A stretch of 42,960 bases of DNA, taken from positions 1 through 42,960 of the forward strand of contig JAMPHV010000013.1 of NCBI GenBank assembly GCA_023663265.1, read 5' to 3'. Position numbers and translations under genes: made by a program. Position 1 is the first letter of the stretch; each line of letters starts with the position of its first letter. This DNA comes from Bacteroides sp. GTDB lineage: Bacteria; Bacillota; Clostridia; Oscillospirales; Ruminococcaceae. Shown here piece after piece: positions 1 to 7,565 of the stretch. The notes beneath the pieces are model-generated. The model had not been told where the DNA came from. It did no database searches and was given only the letters and a program-made list of their open reading frames with translations.

Positions 1-11
1 GAACAATTTGA

Positions 12-1319
12 TTGCTCGCTTTTCTTTTTGGGTTTGAGTTTTGCGGATTTAGGATATATAGAAAGGTTATTGAGAATAATGGAATGTATCTAATTCAAAA
101 CGATTTGATTTATATGAATTCGTTTAACAATGTAAAAATGATACCTTATGAAGAATTGCAGCATATGGACAAAGAACAGTTAAAAGATCGACTGCAATGT
201 ACACGGCTTGTTATATTCGGCGGTATTGGTTTTTCTGGTTACAATGAAGAATTTAACGCTAATAACGGCATATATAGGTCAACGCTTGACCGAGCAGACG
301 AAATTGAGGAAACGCAAAAGTTTGAAGAAATGTATAAATATTTAACACCATATCTTAAAAACAAAAATGTTATCATTTTCACTCATATGCCAAAAGGTGA
401 TTGGCGTAAAGAAGACGATAGACATTGCAGTAAATTTGTGTACGTCAGCGGTCATACACATAGAAATGAATTTTTTGATGACGGAGACTATAGATTATAT
501 TCCGATAATCAAATCGGGTATCATAACAAAAATCCTCATTTAAAAAGCTTTCTTATTGATTACGACTATGATTGCTTTGACGATTACAAAGACGGAATAT
601 ATGAAATTCCCGCCTCACAATACAGGGATTTTTATCGAGGTAAGAATATACAAATGACTTTTACACGGGAAACAAGTTTGTATATGCTAAAAAAGAACAG
701 ATATTATTGCTTTATACTTCAAGGACAAAACGGTTCACTTTCAATATTAAATGGTGGCTCGCTATCTAAATTAGACAAAAAAGATATTAAATATTACTTT
801 AACCATATGGATGAAGTGATTTCCCATATAGATACTCCATTGACTAAATATATGAGTGTTTTGCGGCAAATTTCAAAGCAAGTCAAAGATATCGGAGGTG
901 ACGGCAATATTCATGGCTGTATTGTAGATATTGACTTTTATAATCATATTTTTGTAAATCCTGAGGATTTGACAATAACAGGATATTGGGCTCATGATAT
1001 CATCAAGAAACTGGTATATCCGGATATCTTGTCGCTTATTGAAAAGCAGTGTCCACTGCTATATAAGAATTACTTAAAACTGCTTGAAAGTGATGACAAG
1101 ACACAATTAACTATAATGAAACAATCAAATAATATATCCGCTCGCCAAAAGGAATACAGTGATACAATTATGTATACAGCGTCAAGAAAAGTAAAAAAAA
1201 TGCAGCGGCTAACTTCAAATATTTTAACTGTATGGTATGATACGGCGGTCAATCACTACGAAATGCTTGAAAATACGGACAGTGAAGATTCACAAGCGGA
1301 TAATCTACTTGTCAAATAA
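12..1319 (+). CDS. Calcineurin-like metallophosphoesterase, 5'-incomplete and probably degenerate
   Basis: About 435 codons are open, beginning at a TTG directly after an in-frame TGA at 9-11, so the true N-terminus is off-window or lost. Two metallophosphoesterase motifs are visible: IFTHMP and VSGHTHRN (metal-binding histidines). The family's N-terminal DxH block is absent. The region that should carry GNHE reads GFEFCGF at the start of the frame, as if Asn-His were replaced. The C-terminal 200 residues match nothing I recognise. The stop codon lies 8 bases before the recombinase ORF. Family members hydrolyse phosphoesters; the substrate here is unknown. I read it as a decaying accessory gene. 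Confidence in the family is fair, in a working protein low. Confidence 0.6.
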   Translation: MLAFLFGFEFCGFRIYRKVIENNGMYLIQNDLIYMNSFNNVKMIPYEELQHMDKEQLKDRLQCTRLVIFGGIGFSGYNEEFNANNGIYRSTLDRADEIEETQKFEEMYKYLTPYLKNKNVIIFTHMPKGDWRKEDDRHCSKFVYVSGHTHRNEFFDDGDYRLYSDNQIGYHNKNPHLKSFLIDYDYDCFDDYKDGIYEIPASQYRDFYRGKNIQMTFTRETSLYMLKKNRYYCFILQGQNGSLSILNGGSLSKLDKKDIKYYFNHMDEVISHIDTPLTKYMSVLRQISKQVKDIGGDGNIHGCIVDIDFYNHIFVNPEDLTITGYWAHDIIKKLVYPDILSLIEKQCPLLYKNYLKLLESDDKTQLTIMKQSNNISARQKEYSDTIMYTASRKVKKMQRLTSNILTVWYDTAVNHYEMLENTDSEDSQADNLLVK

Positions 1320-1327
1320 CTAAAAAT

Positions 1328-2155
1328 TTGGCAAAAAATATTACCCCAAAGGACATAAATAAATTCTATGAATATCTGTTCAGCGACGGAGTGAAACCAA
1401 ACACGGTTATCCATTACCACGCCATACTGCACAGAGCCTTTAAGCAAGCCTTCAAGGACGAACTGATCGATTCAAATCCCTTTGACAGAATCGAACGTCC
1501 GAAGAAAAATAAATTTCAAGGCGAAAATTATTCAGAGGCGGAGCTGGTGGAGCTGCTCGAAAAAAGCAGAACCGATCCCTTGTACCCTGCGATCATGCTG
1601 GCAGGCGGGCTTGGGTTAAGACGAAGCGAGGCACTTGGTATCAGGTGGTCGAGGATAGATTGGGAGCAAAGAACAGTGCTGCTTGACACCAAAATTGTTG
1701 AAAGCGATAAGGTGGGTGCCTCTCCGATTCCCATAGAGGAAATGAAAAATAAATCAAGCCGCCGAACCCTGCCGCTGCCCGATCCCGTGTACGAAATGCT
1801 ACTTAACGAAAAGGAAAAGCAAACGGTGTACAAGAAGATGTTCAAGAGCAGCTACAGCCGTGAATTTGAAGATTATGTATGTGTAAATCAGCTTGGAGAG
1901 CTGATGAAACCGTCCTATGTCACCCAGCATTTCAGTGAGCTGCTGAAAAGGCTTGGTATGAGGCACATACGTTTCCACGACCTGCGCCACACATTCGCCA
2001 GTATACTTATCGGAAACGAAGTACCGCTGATAAATGTTTCAAGCTTCTTGGGGCATTCGGATATATCCACCACCGCCAATATTTACGCCCACCTGGACAA
2101 GGCGGGAAAACAGGTTGGCGCTGATGTGATAACAGATATTTTTAAAAAGAAATAA
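1328..2155 (+). CDS. Tyrosine site-specific recombinase (phage/ICE integrase), N-terminally truncated
   Basis: The protein (275 aa from a TTG) contains the SAM-like core-binding domain (about residues 5-60) and a complete catalytic domain: Arg in GLRRSE (R98), HDLRH (H217 and R220), LGHSD (H243) and the nucleophile Tyr in NIYAHL (Y253). Family members of the Tn916/ICE type are usually about 370-400 aa with an N-terminal arm-binding domain, which is missing here. The open frame extends only to about 1304, and there is no convincing ribosome site, so the 5' end looks deleted or fused to the preceding gene's tail. It would integrate or excise an element by strand exchange at att sites. The excisionase-like gene follows. 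A remnant of a mobile element is the most economical reading. Confidence 0.85.
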   Translation: MAKNITPKDINKFYEYLFSDGVKPNTVIHYHAILHRAFKQAFKDELIDSNPFDRIERPKKNKFQGENYSEAELVELLEKSRTDPLYPAIMLAGGLGLRRSEALGIRWSRIDWEQRTVLLDTKIVESDKVGASPIPIEEMKNKSSRRTLPLPDPVYEMLLNEKEKQTVYKKMFKSSYSREFEDYVCVNQLGELMKPSYVTQHFSELLKRLGMRHIRFHDLRHTFASILIGNEVPLINVSSFLGHSDISTTANIYAHLDKAGKQVGADVITDIFKKK

Positions 2156-2158
2156 CCG

Positions 2159-2188
2159 AAAAGCAGTCCAAATCGGGCTGCTTTTTTT
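2159..2188 (+). terminator. Rho-independent terminator after the recombinase
   Basis: The stem AAGCAGTCC pairs with GGGCTGCTT around a short AAATC loop and is followed by seven T residues. It sits just past the recombinase stop codon and before the ribosome site of the next gene. Confidence 0.8.
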
Positions 2189-2206
2189 ATATGCGGAGGA
2201 AAGATT

Positions 2207-2740
2207 ATGAGCGAATATTTAAGTGGGGATCAGCTGTACAGATTTTTGCATATCTCCAAAAGGAAGATGAAATATTTGTTGGAGAACGGATATATTCCCG
2301 TAATCGATACGGGAAAGAAAACCTACAGGTACAAGGTCAAGCTGTGTGATGCGGAAAAATTTAAGGAGCGAATGGATAAGGATTCCAAACTATTGGGAGA
2401 GCTAAAAGGGAGGTTCGGCAGTAAAGATACCTCTGCAAAACCAAATTCGGATTACATCATAAATGATGATGAGCGGGAAAAATTTCGAGAGTTCCTAACG
2501 AAACAATGGGGAAAATATCCCGACGCTTTGCCTGCGAAAAAGGCGGCGGAGCTTGCGGGGATTTCGCCGCAGAGGGTTAATGAGTTGGTGAGAAAAGGGG
2601 TTTTGTATGGGGTGTGTATTGGCGGAGCGCAGTATTTGGCTAAGGAGAGATTTGTGGAGTATGTTGCGTGGAGTTGTCAGGGCGGAGAATTGGTGAAAGG
2701 GTTTAAGTCGCAGGATAGCAAGGCGGCAAGGAGAGGCTAA
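2207..2740 (+). CDS. Excisionase-like protein with two helix-turn-helix segments
   Basis: The 177-aa protein has two winged-helix/excisionase-like segments. The first (about 3-55) has the pattern LSGDQLYRFLHISKRKMKYL, followed by a basic wing. The second (about 108-155) reads ALPAKKAAELAGISPQRVNEL, then a GVLYGVCIGGAQYLAKERF wing. This resembles MerR/Xis-type DNA-binding domains that partner tyrosine recombinases or regulate small elements. The ATG at 2207 is preceded by GGAGGA at 2195-2200 with six-base spacing, an excellent start. It lies 51 bases downstream of the recombinase but behind a terminator, so it may have separate expression. Function as an excision or control factor is inferred from neighbours and fold pattern. 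Confidence 0.6.
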   Translation: MSEYLSGDQLYRFLHISKRKMKYLLENGYIPVIDTGKKTYRYKVKLCDAEKFKERMDKDSKLLGELKGRFGSKDTSAKPNSDYIINDDEREKFREFLTKQWGKYPDALPAKKAAELAGISPQRVNELVRKGVLYGVCIGGAQYLAKERFVEYVAWSCQGGELVKGFKSQDSKAARRG

Positions 2741-2760
2741 GGTGGTGAAATGCCACCTTA
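2738..2760 (+). repeat. Perfect inverted repeat overlapping the stop codon of the Xis-like gene
   Basis: TAAGGTGG (2738-2745) and CCACCTTA (2753-2760) form a perfect 8-bp stem with a 7-base loop. The TAA stop is part of the stem. No T-run follows, so it may be an mRNA 3' hairpin or a protein-binding dyad rather than a classical terminator. Confidence 0.6.
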
Positions 2761-3093
2761 GCTTGTAAAGAGAAGTAGGTATCTCGTGTTTTGCGGGGTA
2801 CCTATTTTGGCTTGATAATACAACTATGAGCAATAAACTTGGAGATGATGAGATGAGATGAAATGTTTTGCCATTTATCCCGTAAAATGAGCAAATAGTA
2901 AATAATCATTATAATCGAACTTGTTGTATTTTATGAAGGAACTAAATACTTTTTCCTCAAATAGATGATGCTTCAAAAGGACACAGAACGTGAATAAGCA
3001 GAGTGTATTTATATTCAGCTTATGCGCTGCTTGTCAGAATGTTCAAATGAATGGATTTCGGCAAAGCGAGTTGTCATAAAACGGAAGCTCACT
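2761..3093. other. AT-rich intergenic stretch without a supported gene
   Basis: No ORF here has both a ribosome site and plausible length. A weak TAGGTA/TACCTA dyad lies near 2777-2807, and a GATGA-rich microsatellite-like run near 2842-2864. It may contain remnants of a mobile-element end, but no att repeat could be identified. Confidence 0.4.
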
Positions 3094-3114
3094 TTTGTTC
3101 TATCCAAGAACAAA
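3094..3114. promoter_or_regulatory. Interrupted palindrome just upstream of the RES-gene promoter (candidate operator)
   Basis: TTTGTTCT and AGAACAAA form a perfect 8-bp dyad separated by ATCCA. It ends 8 bases before the -35 hexamer of the RES-gene promoter, a common place for a regulator site. Binding by the nearby XRE protein is possible but not shown. Confidence 0.4.
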
Positions 3115-3122
3115 TTGGTTTA

Positions 3123-3152
3123 TTGACAAGGTTCTACAAATTATGCTATAAT
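3123..3152 (+). promoter_or_regulatory. Consensus sigma-A promoter for the RES-domain gene
   Basis: TTGACA (3123-3128) and TATAAT (3147-3152) are separated by 18 bases, with an extended -10 TGC directly upstream of TATAAT. Both hexamers are perfect consensus. The start codon is about 80 bases downstream. Confidence 0.75.
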
Positions 3153-3231
3153 CATAGCAGATATTAAAAAGCCTAAACTGATAAAAACAACATAACATTA
3201 TGTGTTGTATGTTCAGCAGAGAGGAGCATAT

Positions 3232-4350
3232 ATGAAACTGAATTGGCTTAATAATGGATTTATCTGCAAAGAGCTTTATGCACCATATATAATTGATAAC
3301 GATAATGAATACTACAATTCTTTAAGGGAAAAATTTAATATTGTGTTAAGACAAGCTGAAAACGCAGAAGCAGATTCAGAAAGTATTGATATAATTCAAA
3401 AATTTAGAAATAAAATTCTTGAATCATTGAGATCATACTATGATGCTGATTTATCAAAGAGTAACACTATAGTGAAAAACCTAATTAAAAATATAGGCGA
3501 TGACCCACTTGCCGTTAACACTTTGTTAAATAGCAGTGCTTTCCCTGGATGTAAAGATGAGGAATTACAGTTTTTTAGATGCAGAATAGGTGATCCTTCG
3601 AAATCATTTACAGCAAAAGAAATGCTACACCTTCCCAAAAAAATGAGAGCAAGGTCTGGCAATTATAGATTCAGTATTCCAGGAAATCCGAGTTTGTATT
3701 TAGCAAATTCTTCATATGGTTGCTGGGTCGAAACAGGTTTTCCATCTGCAATAGATTTCAATGTTTCTCCTGTTCTTCTTGACGGTACACAGAAAGTATT
3801 TAATTTAGCTGTTTCAATAAGGGATTTTCATTGTTTAAAGGAATGGGAGAAGAGCAGAGTTCACTGTTGGCTAAAATTACTGATGCTTACAATCGCAACA
3901 TCATTTAGAATCAAAGAAGAAGGACGAACATTTAAATCAGAATACATCATTTCTCAAGCAATAATGATGGCATGCAAAAAATTGGGGTATGATGGTGTAG
4001 CTTATTTCTCAAAACGAGTTTCTGATGAAATGTTTTCACGATGCGCTATTAATCTTGCACTATTTGTGACTTATGAAGATGAGTATTCTGAACTTGTTAA
4101 ACATATGAAGATGGATAATTCTTTCAATTATGCGCTATATAACCAGTTGCTACCTTCACTCAAATATAAAGATTATAATTTACGTTCTGTGCGAACAGGA
4201 TTTATTACTAACATTGGAAGTTATGATAGACAATTTCCATACAGAGAAACAGAGTTCTTTAATTTTGATAAATTTCTCTTTACAACATGGGAATCAAAAC
4301 CAAACAATAAAGAGAAGGATAAAATTCCATGGGGTGTTATTATTGACTGA
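3232..4350 (+). CDS. RES-domain protein (toxin-superfamily fold), stand-alone
   Basis: I choose the ATG at 3232 because GAGGAG lies at 3221-3226; an upstream GTG extends the frame by ten codons without a ribosome site. The 372-aa product has an N-terminal helical region (1-110) and a RES-like domain: FFRCR (R116), NYRFSIPGNPSLYLA (R146), the E of CWVETG (E167) and SQAIMMACKKLGYDGVAYFS (S241), matching the Arg-Glu-Ser residues that name the family. RES toxins such as MbcT degrade NAD+ and are normally encoded beside an Xre/MbcA antitoxin. No such partner is directly upstream; the nearest XRE gene is convergent and lacks an obvious MbcA-like domain. It may be a defence-type RES protein with its own sensing region. 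Family assignment is by motif only. Confidence 0.65.
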   Translation: MKLNWLNNGFICKELYAPYIIDNDNEYYNSLREKFNIVLRQAENAEADSESIDIIQKFRNKILESLRSYYDADLSKSNTIVKNLIKNIGDDPLAVNTLLNSSAFPGCKDEELQFFRCRIGDPSKSFTAKEMLHLPKKMRARSGNYRFSIPGNPSLYLANSSYGCWVETGFPSAIDFNVSPVLLDGTQKVFNLAVSIRDFHCLKEWEKSRVHCWLKLLMLTIATSFRIKEEGRTFKSEYIISQAIMMACKKLGYDGVAYFSKRVSDEMFSRCAINLALFVTYEDEYSELVKHMKMDNSFNYALYNQLLPSLKYKDYNLRSVRTGFITNIGSYDRQFPYRETEFFNFDKFLFTTWESKPNNKEKDKIPWGVIID

Positions 4351-4363
4351 TATAATATATCAA

Positions 4364-4390
4364 GGGCTCTCGGAGTGTTTCTGAGAGCCT
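4364..4390 (+). terminator. Hairpin terminator after the RES gene
   Basis: GGCTCTC pairs with GAGAGCC around a short interrupted stem (GGA/TCT) and is followed by a T-rich stretch. It lies between the convergent RES and XRE transcription units. Confidence 0.6.
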
Positions 4391-4467
4391 CCTTTCATTA
4401 TATTCCTTTGAAATAATGATAATAAAAATCTGTATTTTTCTTCGTCTAACAGTTCTCGTGCTAATTG

Positions 4468-4584
4468 CTACTGTTGATGTTTCGGCAGTTTTGAAATAGA
4501 ACACAATGCTTTATTAATATACCATTTAGCTTTGTCATAATCATTCTTAGGTTCTACACCTGATTCAAAATCAAATTCACTCAT
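4468..4584 (-). CDS. Small ORF (38 aa) downstream of the XRE regulator
   Basis: A 38-codon ORF starts at ATG 4584 with a strong ribosome site (AAAGGAGA) 6 to 7 bases upstream and ends at TAG 4468-4470. It begins 21 bases after the stop of the XRE gene on the same strand, so the two are probably co-transcribed. The peptide is acidic at the start (MSEFDFESGVEPKNDYDKAK) and then has an amphipathic segment (WYINKALCSISKLPKHQQ). I do not recognise it. The ribosome site and spacing make translation believable; function is unknown. Confidence 0.5.
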   Translation of the reverse strand: MSEFDFESGVEPKNDYDKAKWYINKALCSISKLPKHQQ

Positions 4585-4605
4585 ATCCGTTCTCCTTTAA
4601 TTGTC

Positions 4606-4917
4606 TTATTTCTTTAATAACCTATTGATATGATTGAGTATCATAAGCTGATCTCCATCATCAAGCTGTTTCATACCCTCAACAGCTTTCTGTATCAGCT
4701 CAGGATTAGATACACTGTCATCAAAGAACTCCGCAGGGGTGATACCAAAATAATCGCATATTGCAAACAACTCCGATAATGGAGGCAGCGATTTGCCTGA
4801 TGAAATATTATAGATGTACCCTCGGCTGTGACCGAGATCATAGCTCATTTGGTATTCAGACACACCTTTTTGAAGTCGGAGCTGCGTTATTCTATTCCTT
4901 ACAAAATCGTCCGTCAT
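4606..4917 (-). CDS. XRE-family helix-turn-helix transcriptional regulator
   Basis: The 103-aa protein has an XRE/Cro-type HTH in residues about 5-60: RNRITQLRLQKGVSEYQMSY, a recognition segment around HSRGYIYNISSGKSLPP, then LSELFAICDYFGITPAEFFDD. The C-terminal 35 residues form a helix ending in LMILNHINRLLKK. The start ATG at 4917 has AGAGGTGAT upstream. Such small regulators control their own element or neighbouring accessory genes. The product could regulate the RES gene or the toxin cassette, whose promoters lie on either side; this is inference. It is not a DUF2384-type RES antitoxin as far as I can see. Confidence 0.85.
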   Translation of the reverse strand: MTDDFVRNRITQLRLQKGVSEYQMSYDLGHSRGYIYNISSGKSLPPLSELFAICDYFGITPAEFFDDSVSNPELIQKAVEGMKQLDDGDQLMILNHINRLLKK

Positions 4918-4990
4918 AGCAAATCACCTCTATATTCTATGATACAACAAAACAAATTCCCATTACTCAAAGAAAATATGTCGTTTTCTA

Positions 4991-5019
4991 TTGAATAACC
5001 ATTTAAAATATGTTACAAT
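4991..5019 (+). promoter_or_regulatory. Candidate distal promoter for the toxin cassette
   Basis: TTGAAT (4991-4996), 17 bases, TACAAT (5014-5019), with an extended -10 TGT. It points toward the toxin gene and would give a leader of about 190 bases. The region 5020-5160 contains no supported gene. Confidence 0.45.
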
Positions 5020-5164
5020 CAACATAGAGTAGATTATTTCTATTAGAATAACATTTTTAAGACGAGCAATAACATTTTAATGCTAACGAAAATTTTGACA
5101 TCAATAAGTTAAAAGGTGATTACTAATATTTGTGCTAAAATCTCTATTATTTTGTCGTTACACA

Positions 5165-5193
5165 TTGAATTATTGCAAATTTTGTAGTATAAT
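5165..5193 (+). promoter_or_regulatory. Promoter for the toxin-immunity-ABC cassette
   Basis: TTGAAT (5165-5170), 17-base spacer, TATAAT (5188-5193). The purine-rich ribosome site AAAGGGGG follows directly and the TTG start is 20 bases downstream of the -10, so a transcript from here has a very short leader. Confidence 0.6.
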
Positions 5194-5213
5194 AAAAAGG
5201 GGGCGATTAGGTA

Positions 5214-6632
5214 TTGAAAAGACAAAATATAGTTAATAGATTGATAGCTTTACTGCTAACTCTATCAATTTTACTTATGACAGTTGGCTGTTCAAACACA
5301 CCGCCTACTCCAACGCTATCCGATGCCAATCCACAAATTGTTACGGAAAATGTTGAAGTCGAAAATGTCATTACGGAAACTGAACTCCACGAGTTTATTA
5401 CCAGCGAAATATATTTAGAGGAAATTGTCATCGCAGAGAATAAAATATCTGAACTTCTGCTTGAGGAAGAAACCATTACCGAGGTAATGTGTTGTAAGAC
5501 AATATATGTTCCTCAAGAAAATATAGATGATTTTTCGGAAAACAGCCAAACTGCACACCTTTTTGGAGATGATATCAATATCAAGTCTGTTTTGACAAAG
5601 ATTGCAATCGGAACAGGTGTGATTGTTACAATTGTAGTCTTGAAAAAAGCAGGACTGCCTGATCCTATTGCGAGTGCTGTGGCAGCCGCAGCTGATGAAT
5701 CACTAAAATTTTCCGGAACCGGCGCAGCGTTTGGCACTTTATTTGGCGGATTAACAGGTGCAGCAAATGAATTAGATGAAACAGGGCGAAAATCAGCTAT
5801 TATTGCATTCGCAGCTGCAACAGCCGGTCTGCTTCTTTCAATTATTTCCTTAGTGGCTGTTGTTCCATCGGGCGGAAGCACGACCATTACAGCGGCGGCA
5901 GGAATCAAGCTGGTAATTGCAGGAATAGCAACATTAGCTGCAACAGCCGGAACTGTCAAAGCAGGATATGATGCAGTCAAAACTTTCACATCCACTGAGG
6001 CAGCCGATATTGATTGGAATAATGTTGATTGGGATAAGGTAGGAGTATCCGCAGCGGAAAAAGCCATCGAGAATGCAGCAGACGGCTATATGTGGGGCGC
6101 TATTATCGGCACTGTCCACGGCGGTGCTAAGGGATACGATTTCTATCAGAAATATAATACACCCTATACTAAATATAATGCTCGTTTGATGCAGACGCCA
6201 AAGGAAGGGAATGGCGGTAAATGGAGCGGAGAAAGAGGAGAATCTGACTTTATACTTGACGAACCTATAGTTCGTTCAGACGGAACAAAAATCTTGCAGA
6301 TTACATATAAAAATGCTGTTCCCGACTTTTCTCCATTCCAAGAAGCACAAGTTAAAATTTCAAATATGACCAATAGCAGATTAAATAATTTTAGTCAGGC
6401 AGATAAGGTTCTTGCAGAGTATTGGACTAAGATAAAACATAATGGTAAATCATGGGCAGCTCGAGATGTGGAAGCATATCGCAAAAGCAATAATCTTACA
6501 TGGCACGAAATGAGCAATATGGAATATATGCAATTAGTTCCGTCTGAAATAAATCAAACATTTACCCACTATGGCGGTGTTGCAGAATATAACGCTATGA
6601 TAGGTCAGGAAGGAGAGACTGATTTTGATTGA
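5214..6632 (+). CDS. Lipobox-bearing polymorphic toxin with C-terminal HNH/EndoVII (WHH-type) nuclease domain
   Basis: The protein is 472 aa from a TTG with AAGGGGGC upstream. Residues 1-26 form a lipoprotein signal ending TVGC (Cys26). An acidic linker follows (41-115), then three hydrophobic, Gly/Ala-rich stretches (about 124-144, 195-218, 223-246) with a glycine-zipper-like run at 168-183. After residue 265 comes DIDWNNVDWDKVG, then a PYTKYNARLMQTPK linker, GKWSGERGESDF and the C-terminal domain with WHE (430-432), MQLVPSEIN (439-447) and THYGG (451-455). That order resembles the WHH/LHH branch of the HNH/EndoVII superfamily, nuclease toxins of interbacterial competition; the second His of WHH is Glu here. 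The next ORF, overlapping by 8 bases, fits an immunity protein. A lipid-anchored nuclease toxin is unusual, so the export route is open. Confidence 0.7.
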   Translation: MKRQNIVNRLIALLLTLSILLMTVGCSNTPPTPTLSDANPQIVTENVEVENVITETELHEFITSEIYLEEIVIAENKISELLLEEETITEVMCCKTIYVPQENIDDFSENSQTAHLFGDDINIKSVLTKIAIGTGVIVTIVVLKKAGLPDPIASAVAAAADESLKFSGTGAAFGTLFGGLTGAANELDETGRKSAIIAFAAATAGLLLSIISLVAVVPSGGSTTITAAAGIKLVIAGIATLAATAGTVKAGYDAVKTFTSTEAADIDWNNVDWDKVGVSAAEKAIENAADGYMWGAIIGTVHGGAKGYDFYQKYNTPYTKYNARLMQTPKEGNGGKWSGERGESDFILDEPIVRSDGTKILQITYKNAVPDFSPFQEAQVKISNMTNSRLNNFSQADKVLAEYWTKIKHNGKSWAARDVEAYRKSNNLTWHEMSNMEYMQLVPSEINQTFTHYGGVAEYNAMIGQEGETDFD

Positions 6633-7005
6633 GTCATTAGAGATCAACATTTGGGGACGAGAATTTTCCCTTCCTATTGAATACGATTGTTATGAGGGTG
6701 AAACCGTTACCGAAGAACAGATCAATGCGGTGAGCCATTTTTCTGCCCATTTAGAATGGATCGCAAATTCCAAGGGTTGCGTTGAAACGTTCTGTAAAGA
6801 GCAGGTAATGAAAGATGAGAAAAACAGCAAAAAGAATAACATTTTCAGCTATATCAAGCCGGAACGCATCTTTGTAAAGCGTGATAAAAAACATCATCGA
6901 GTAGCCTTGATGTGCAAATATCGCTATGACTTGGAACATGGATTAGCGGTAGTTTTCTCCTCGGACGGAGAAATAACAGTAGGCATTCAGGACATCATTC
7001 TTTAA
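6625..7005 (+). CDS. Probable immunity protein for the WHH-type toxin
   Basis: The 126-aa acidic cytosolic protein has no signal peptide or membrane segment. Its TTG start overlaps the toxin's 3' end by 8 bases, and AAGGAGAG at 6610-6617 lies inside the toxin gene, so the two are translationally coupled. The C-terminal pattern ALMCKYRYDLEHGLAVVFS, then GEITVGIQDIIL, is typical of small proteins encoded directly after polymorphic toxins (DUF2004/DUF6985-like; exact family uncertain). Its inferred role is to bind and neutralise the nuclease in the producer cell. The assignment rests mainly on position, size and the C-terminal pattern. Confidence 0.6.
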   Translation: MIESLEINIWGREFSLPIEYDCYEGETVTEEQINAVSHFSAHLEWIANSKGCVETFCKEQVMKDEKNSKKNNIFSYIKPERIFVKRDKKHHRVALMCKYRYDLEHGLAVVFSSDGEITVGIQDIIL

Positions 7006-7043
7006 ATATAGGCAATATGCCAAACCAGTGAAAAGGAGTTTAT

Positions 7044-7565
7044 ATGATGAAAAGAGCGAAAAGAACACTTGCAGCCTTTCTCGCTGCTGTACTTGCCGTG
7101 GGATCATTGACCGGATGTGGAGAAACAACCTATTTGGCTGCTTCGGATTTTTTCTACAGCAGTGATAAAGGGCATACTTACGGTGACGGCACTAAGGAGT
7201 ATGCAATAGGTGATACTGTATATATGAAGGTTAAATTCAAGGTTACATCAAACGAGAAGAAAACATCTCAGGTTAAGGTTGTACTTACGATACCGAATAT
7301 TCAGAATGTTGATGCCAAATATATGGATGGGCAGATTATAACACCGAATTATGATGCAGTAAATAACCAGACAACTTATGAGTTTACCGCCAATGCTTCA
7401 GAGGATGCTATAGAGCAGGAGTGCGTTATCCAGTTTGTGCCTAATGCAGTAGGGGAAGTCCCGATGACGCTTGTTTTTGATGATAATGTTGACTCATCTT
7501 ATGATAAGCAAAGTACGCTGATTTTTGTTGAACCGGATGAGGACAAATCGGAGGAAGAGGAATGA
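7044..7565 (+). CDS. Putative lipoprotein, first gene of the ABC module
   Basis: The 173-aa product begins with a basic region and hydrophobic core ending LTGC (lipobox, Cys about 27). The remainder is beta-rich and ends in an acidic tail (PDEDKSEEEE). The mid-part (VYMKVKFKVTSNEKKTSQVKV and later CVIQFVPNAVGEVPMTL) looks like an immunoglobulin-like beta-sandwich. I do not recognise a named family. AAAAGGAG precedes two adjacent ATG codons (7044, 7047). The stop overlaps the start of the next permease gene by 4 bases (ATGA). It is probably an extracytoplasmic partner of the permeases, either a binding or adaptor lipoprotein or a second exported cargo. Confidence 0.6.
   Translation: MMKRAKRTLAAFLAAVLAVGSLTGCGETTYLAASDFFYSSDKGHTYGDGTKEYAIGDTVYMKVKFKVTSNEKKTSQVKVVLTIPNIQNVDAKYMDGQIITPNYDAVNNQTTYEFTANASEDAIEQECVIQFVPNAVGEVPMTLVFDDNVDSSYDKQSTLIFVEPDEDKSEEEE

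Noticed and set aside
2826..2861. 11-codon ORF starting ATG AGC AAT in the intergenic region
   Set aside because: No ribosome site and very short; no support beyond an ATG.
5513..6067. 184-codon frame on the minus strand inside the toxin gene
   Set aside because: It is the shadow of the Ala/Gly-rich segment in the real gene; no start signal, no recognisable domain.
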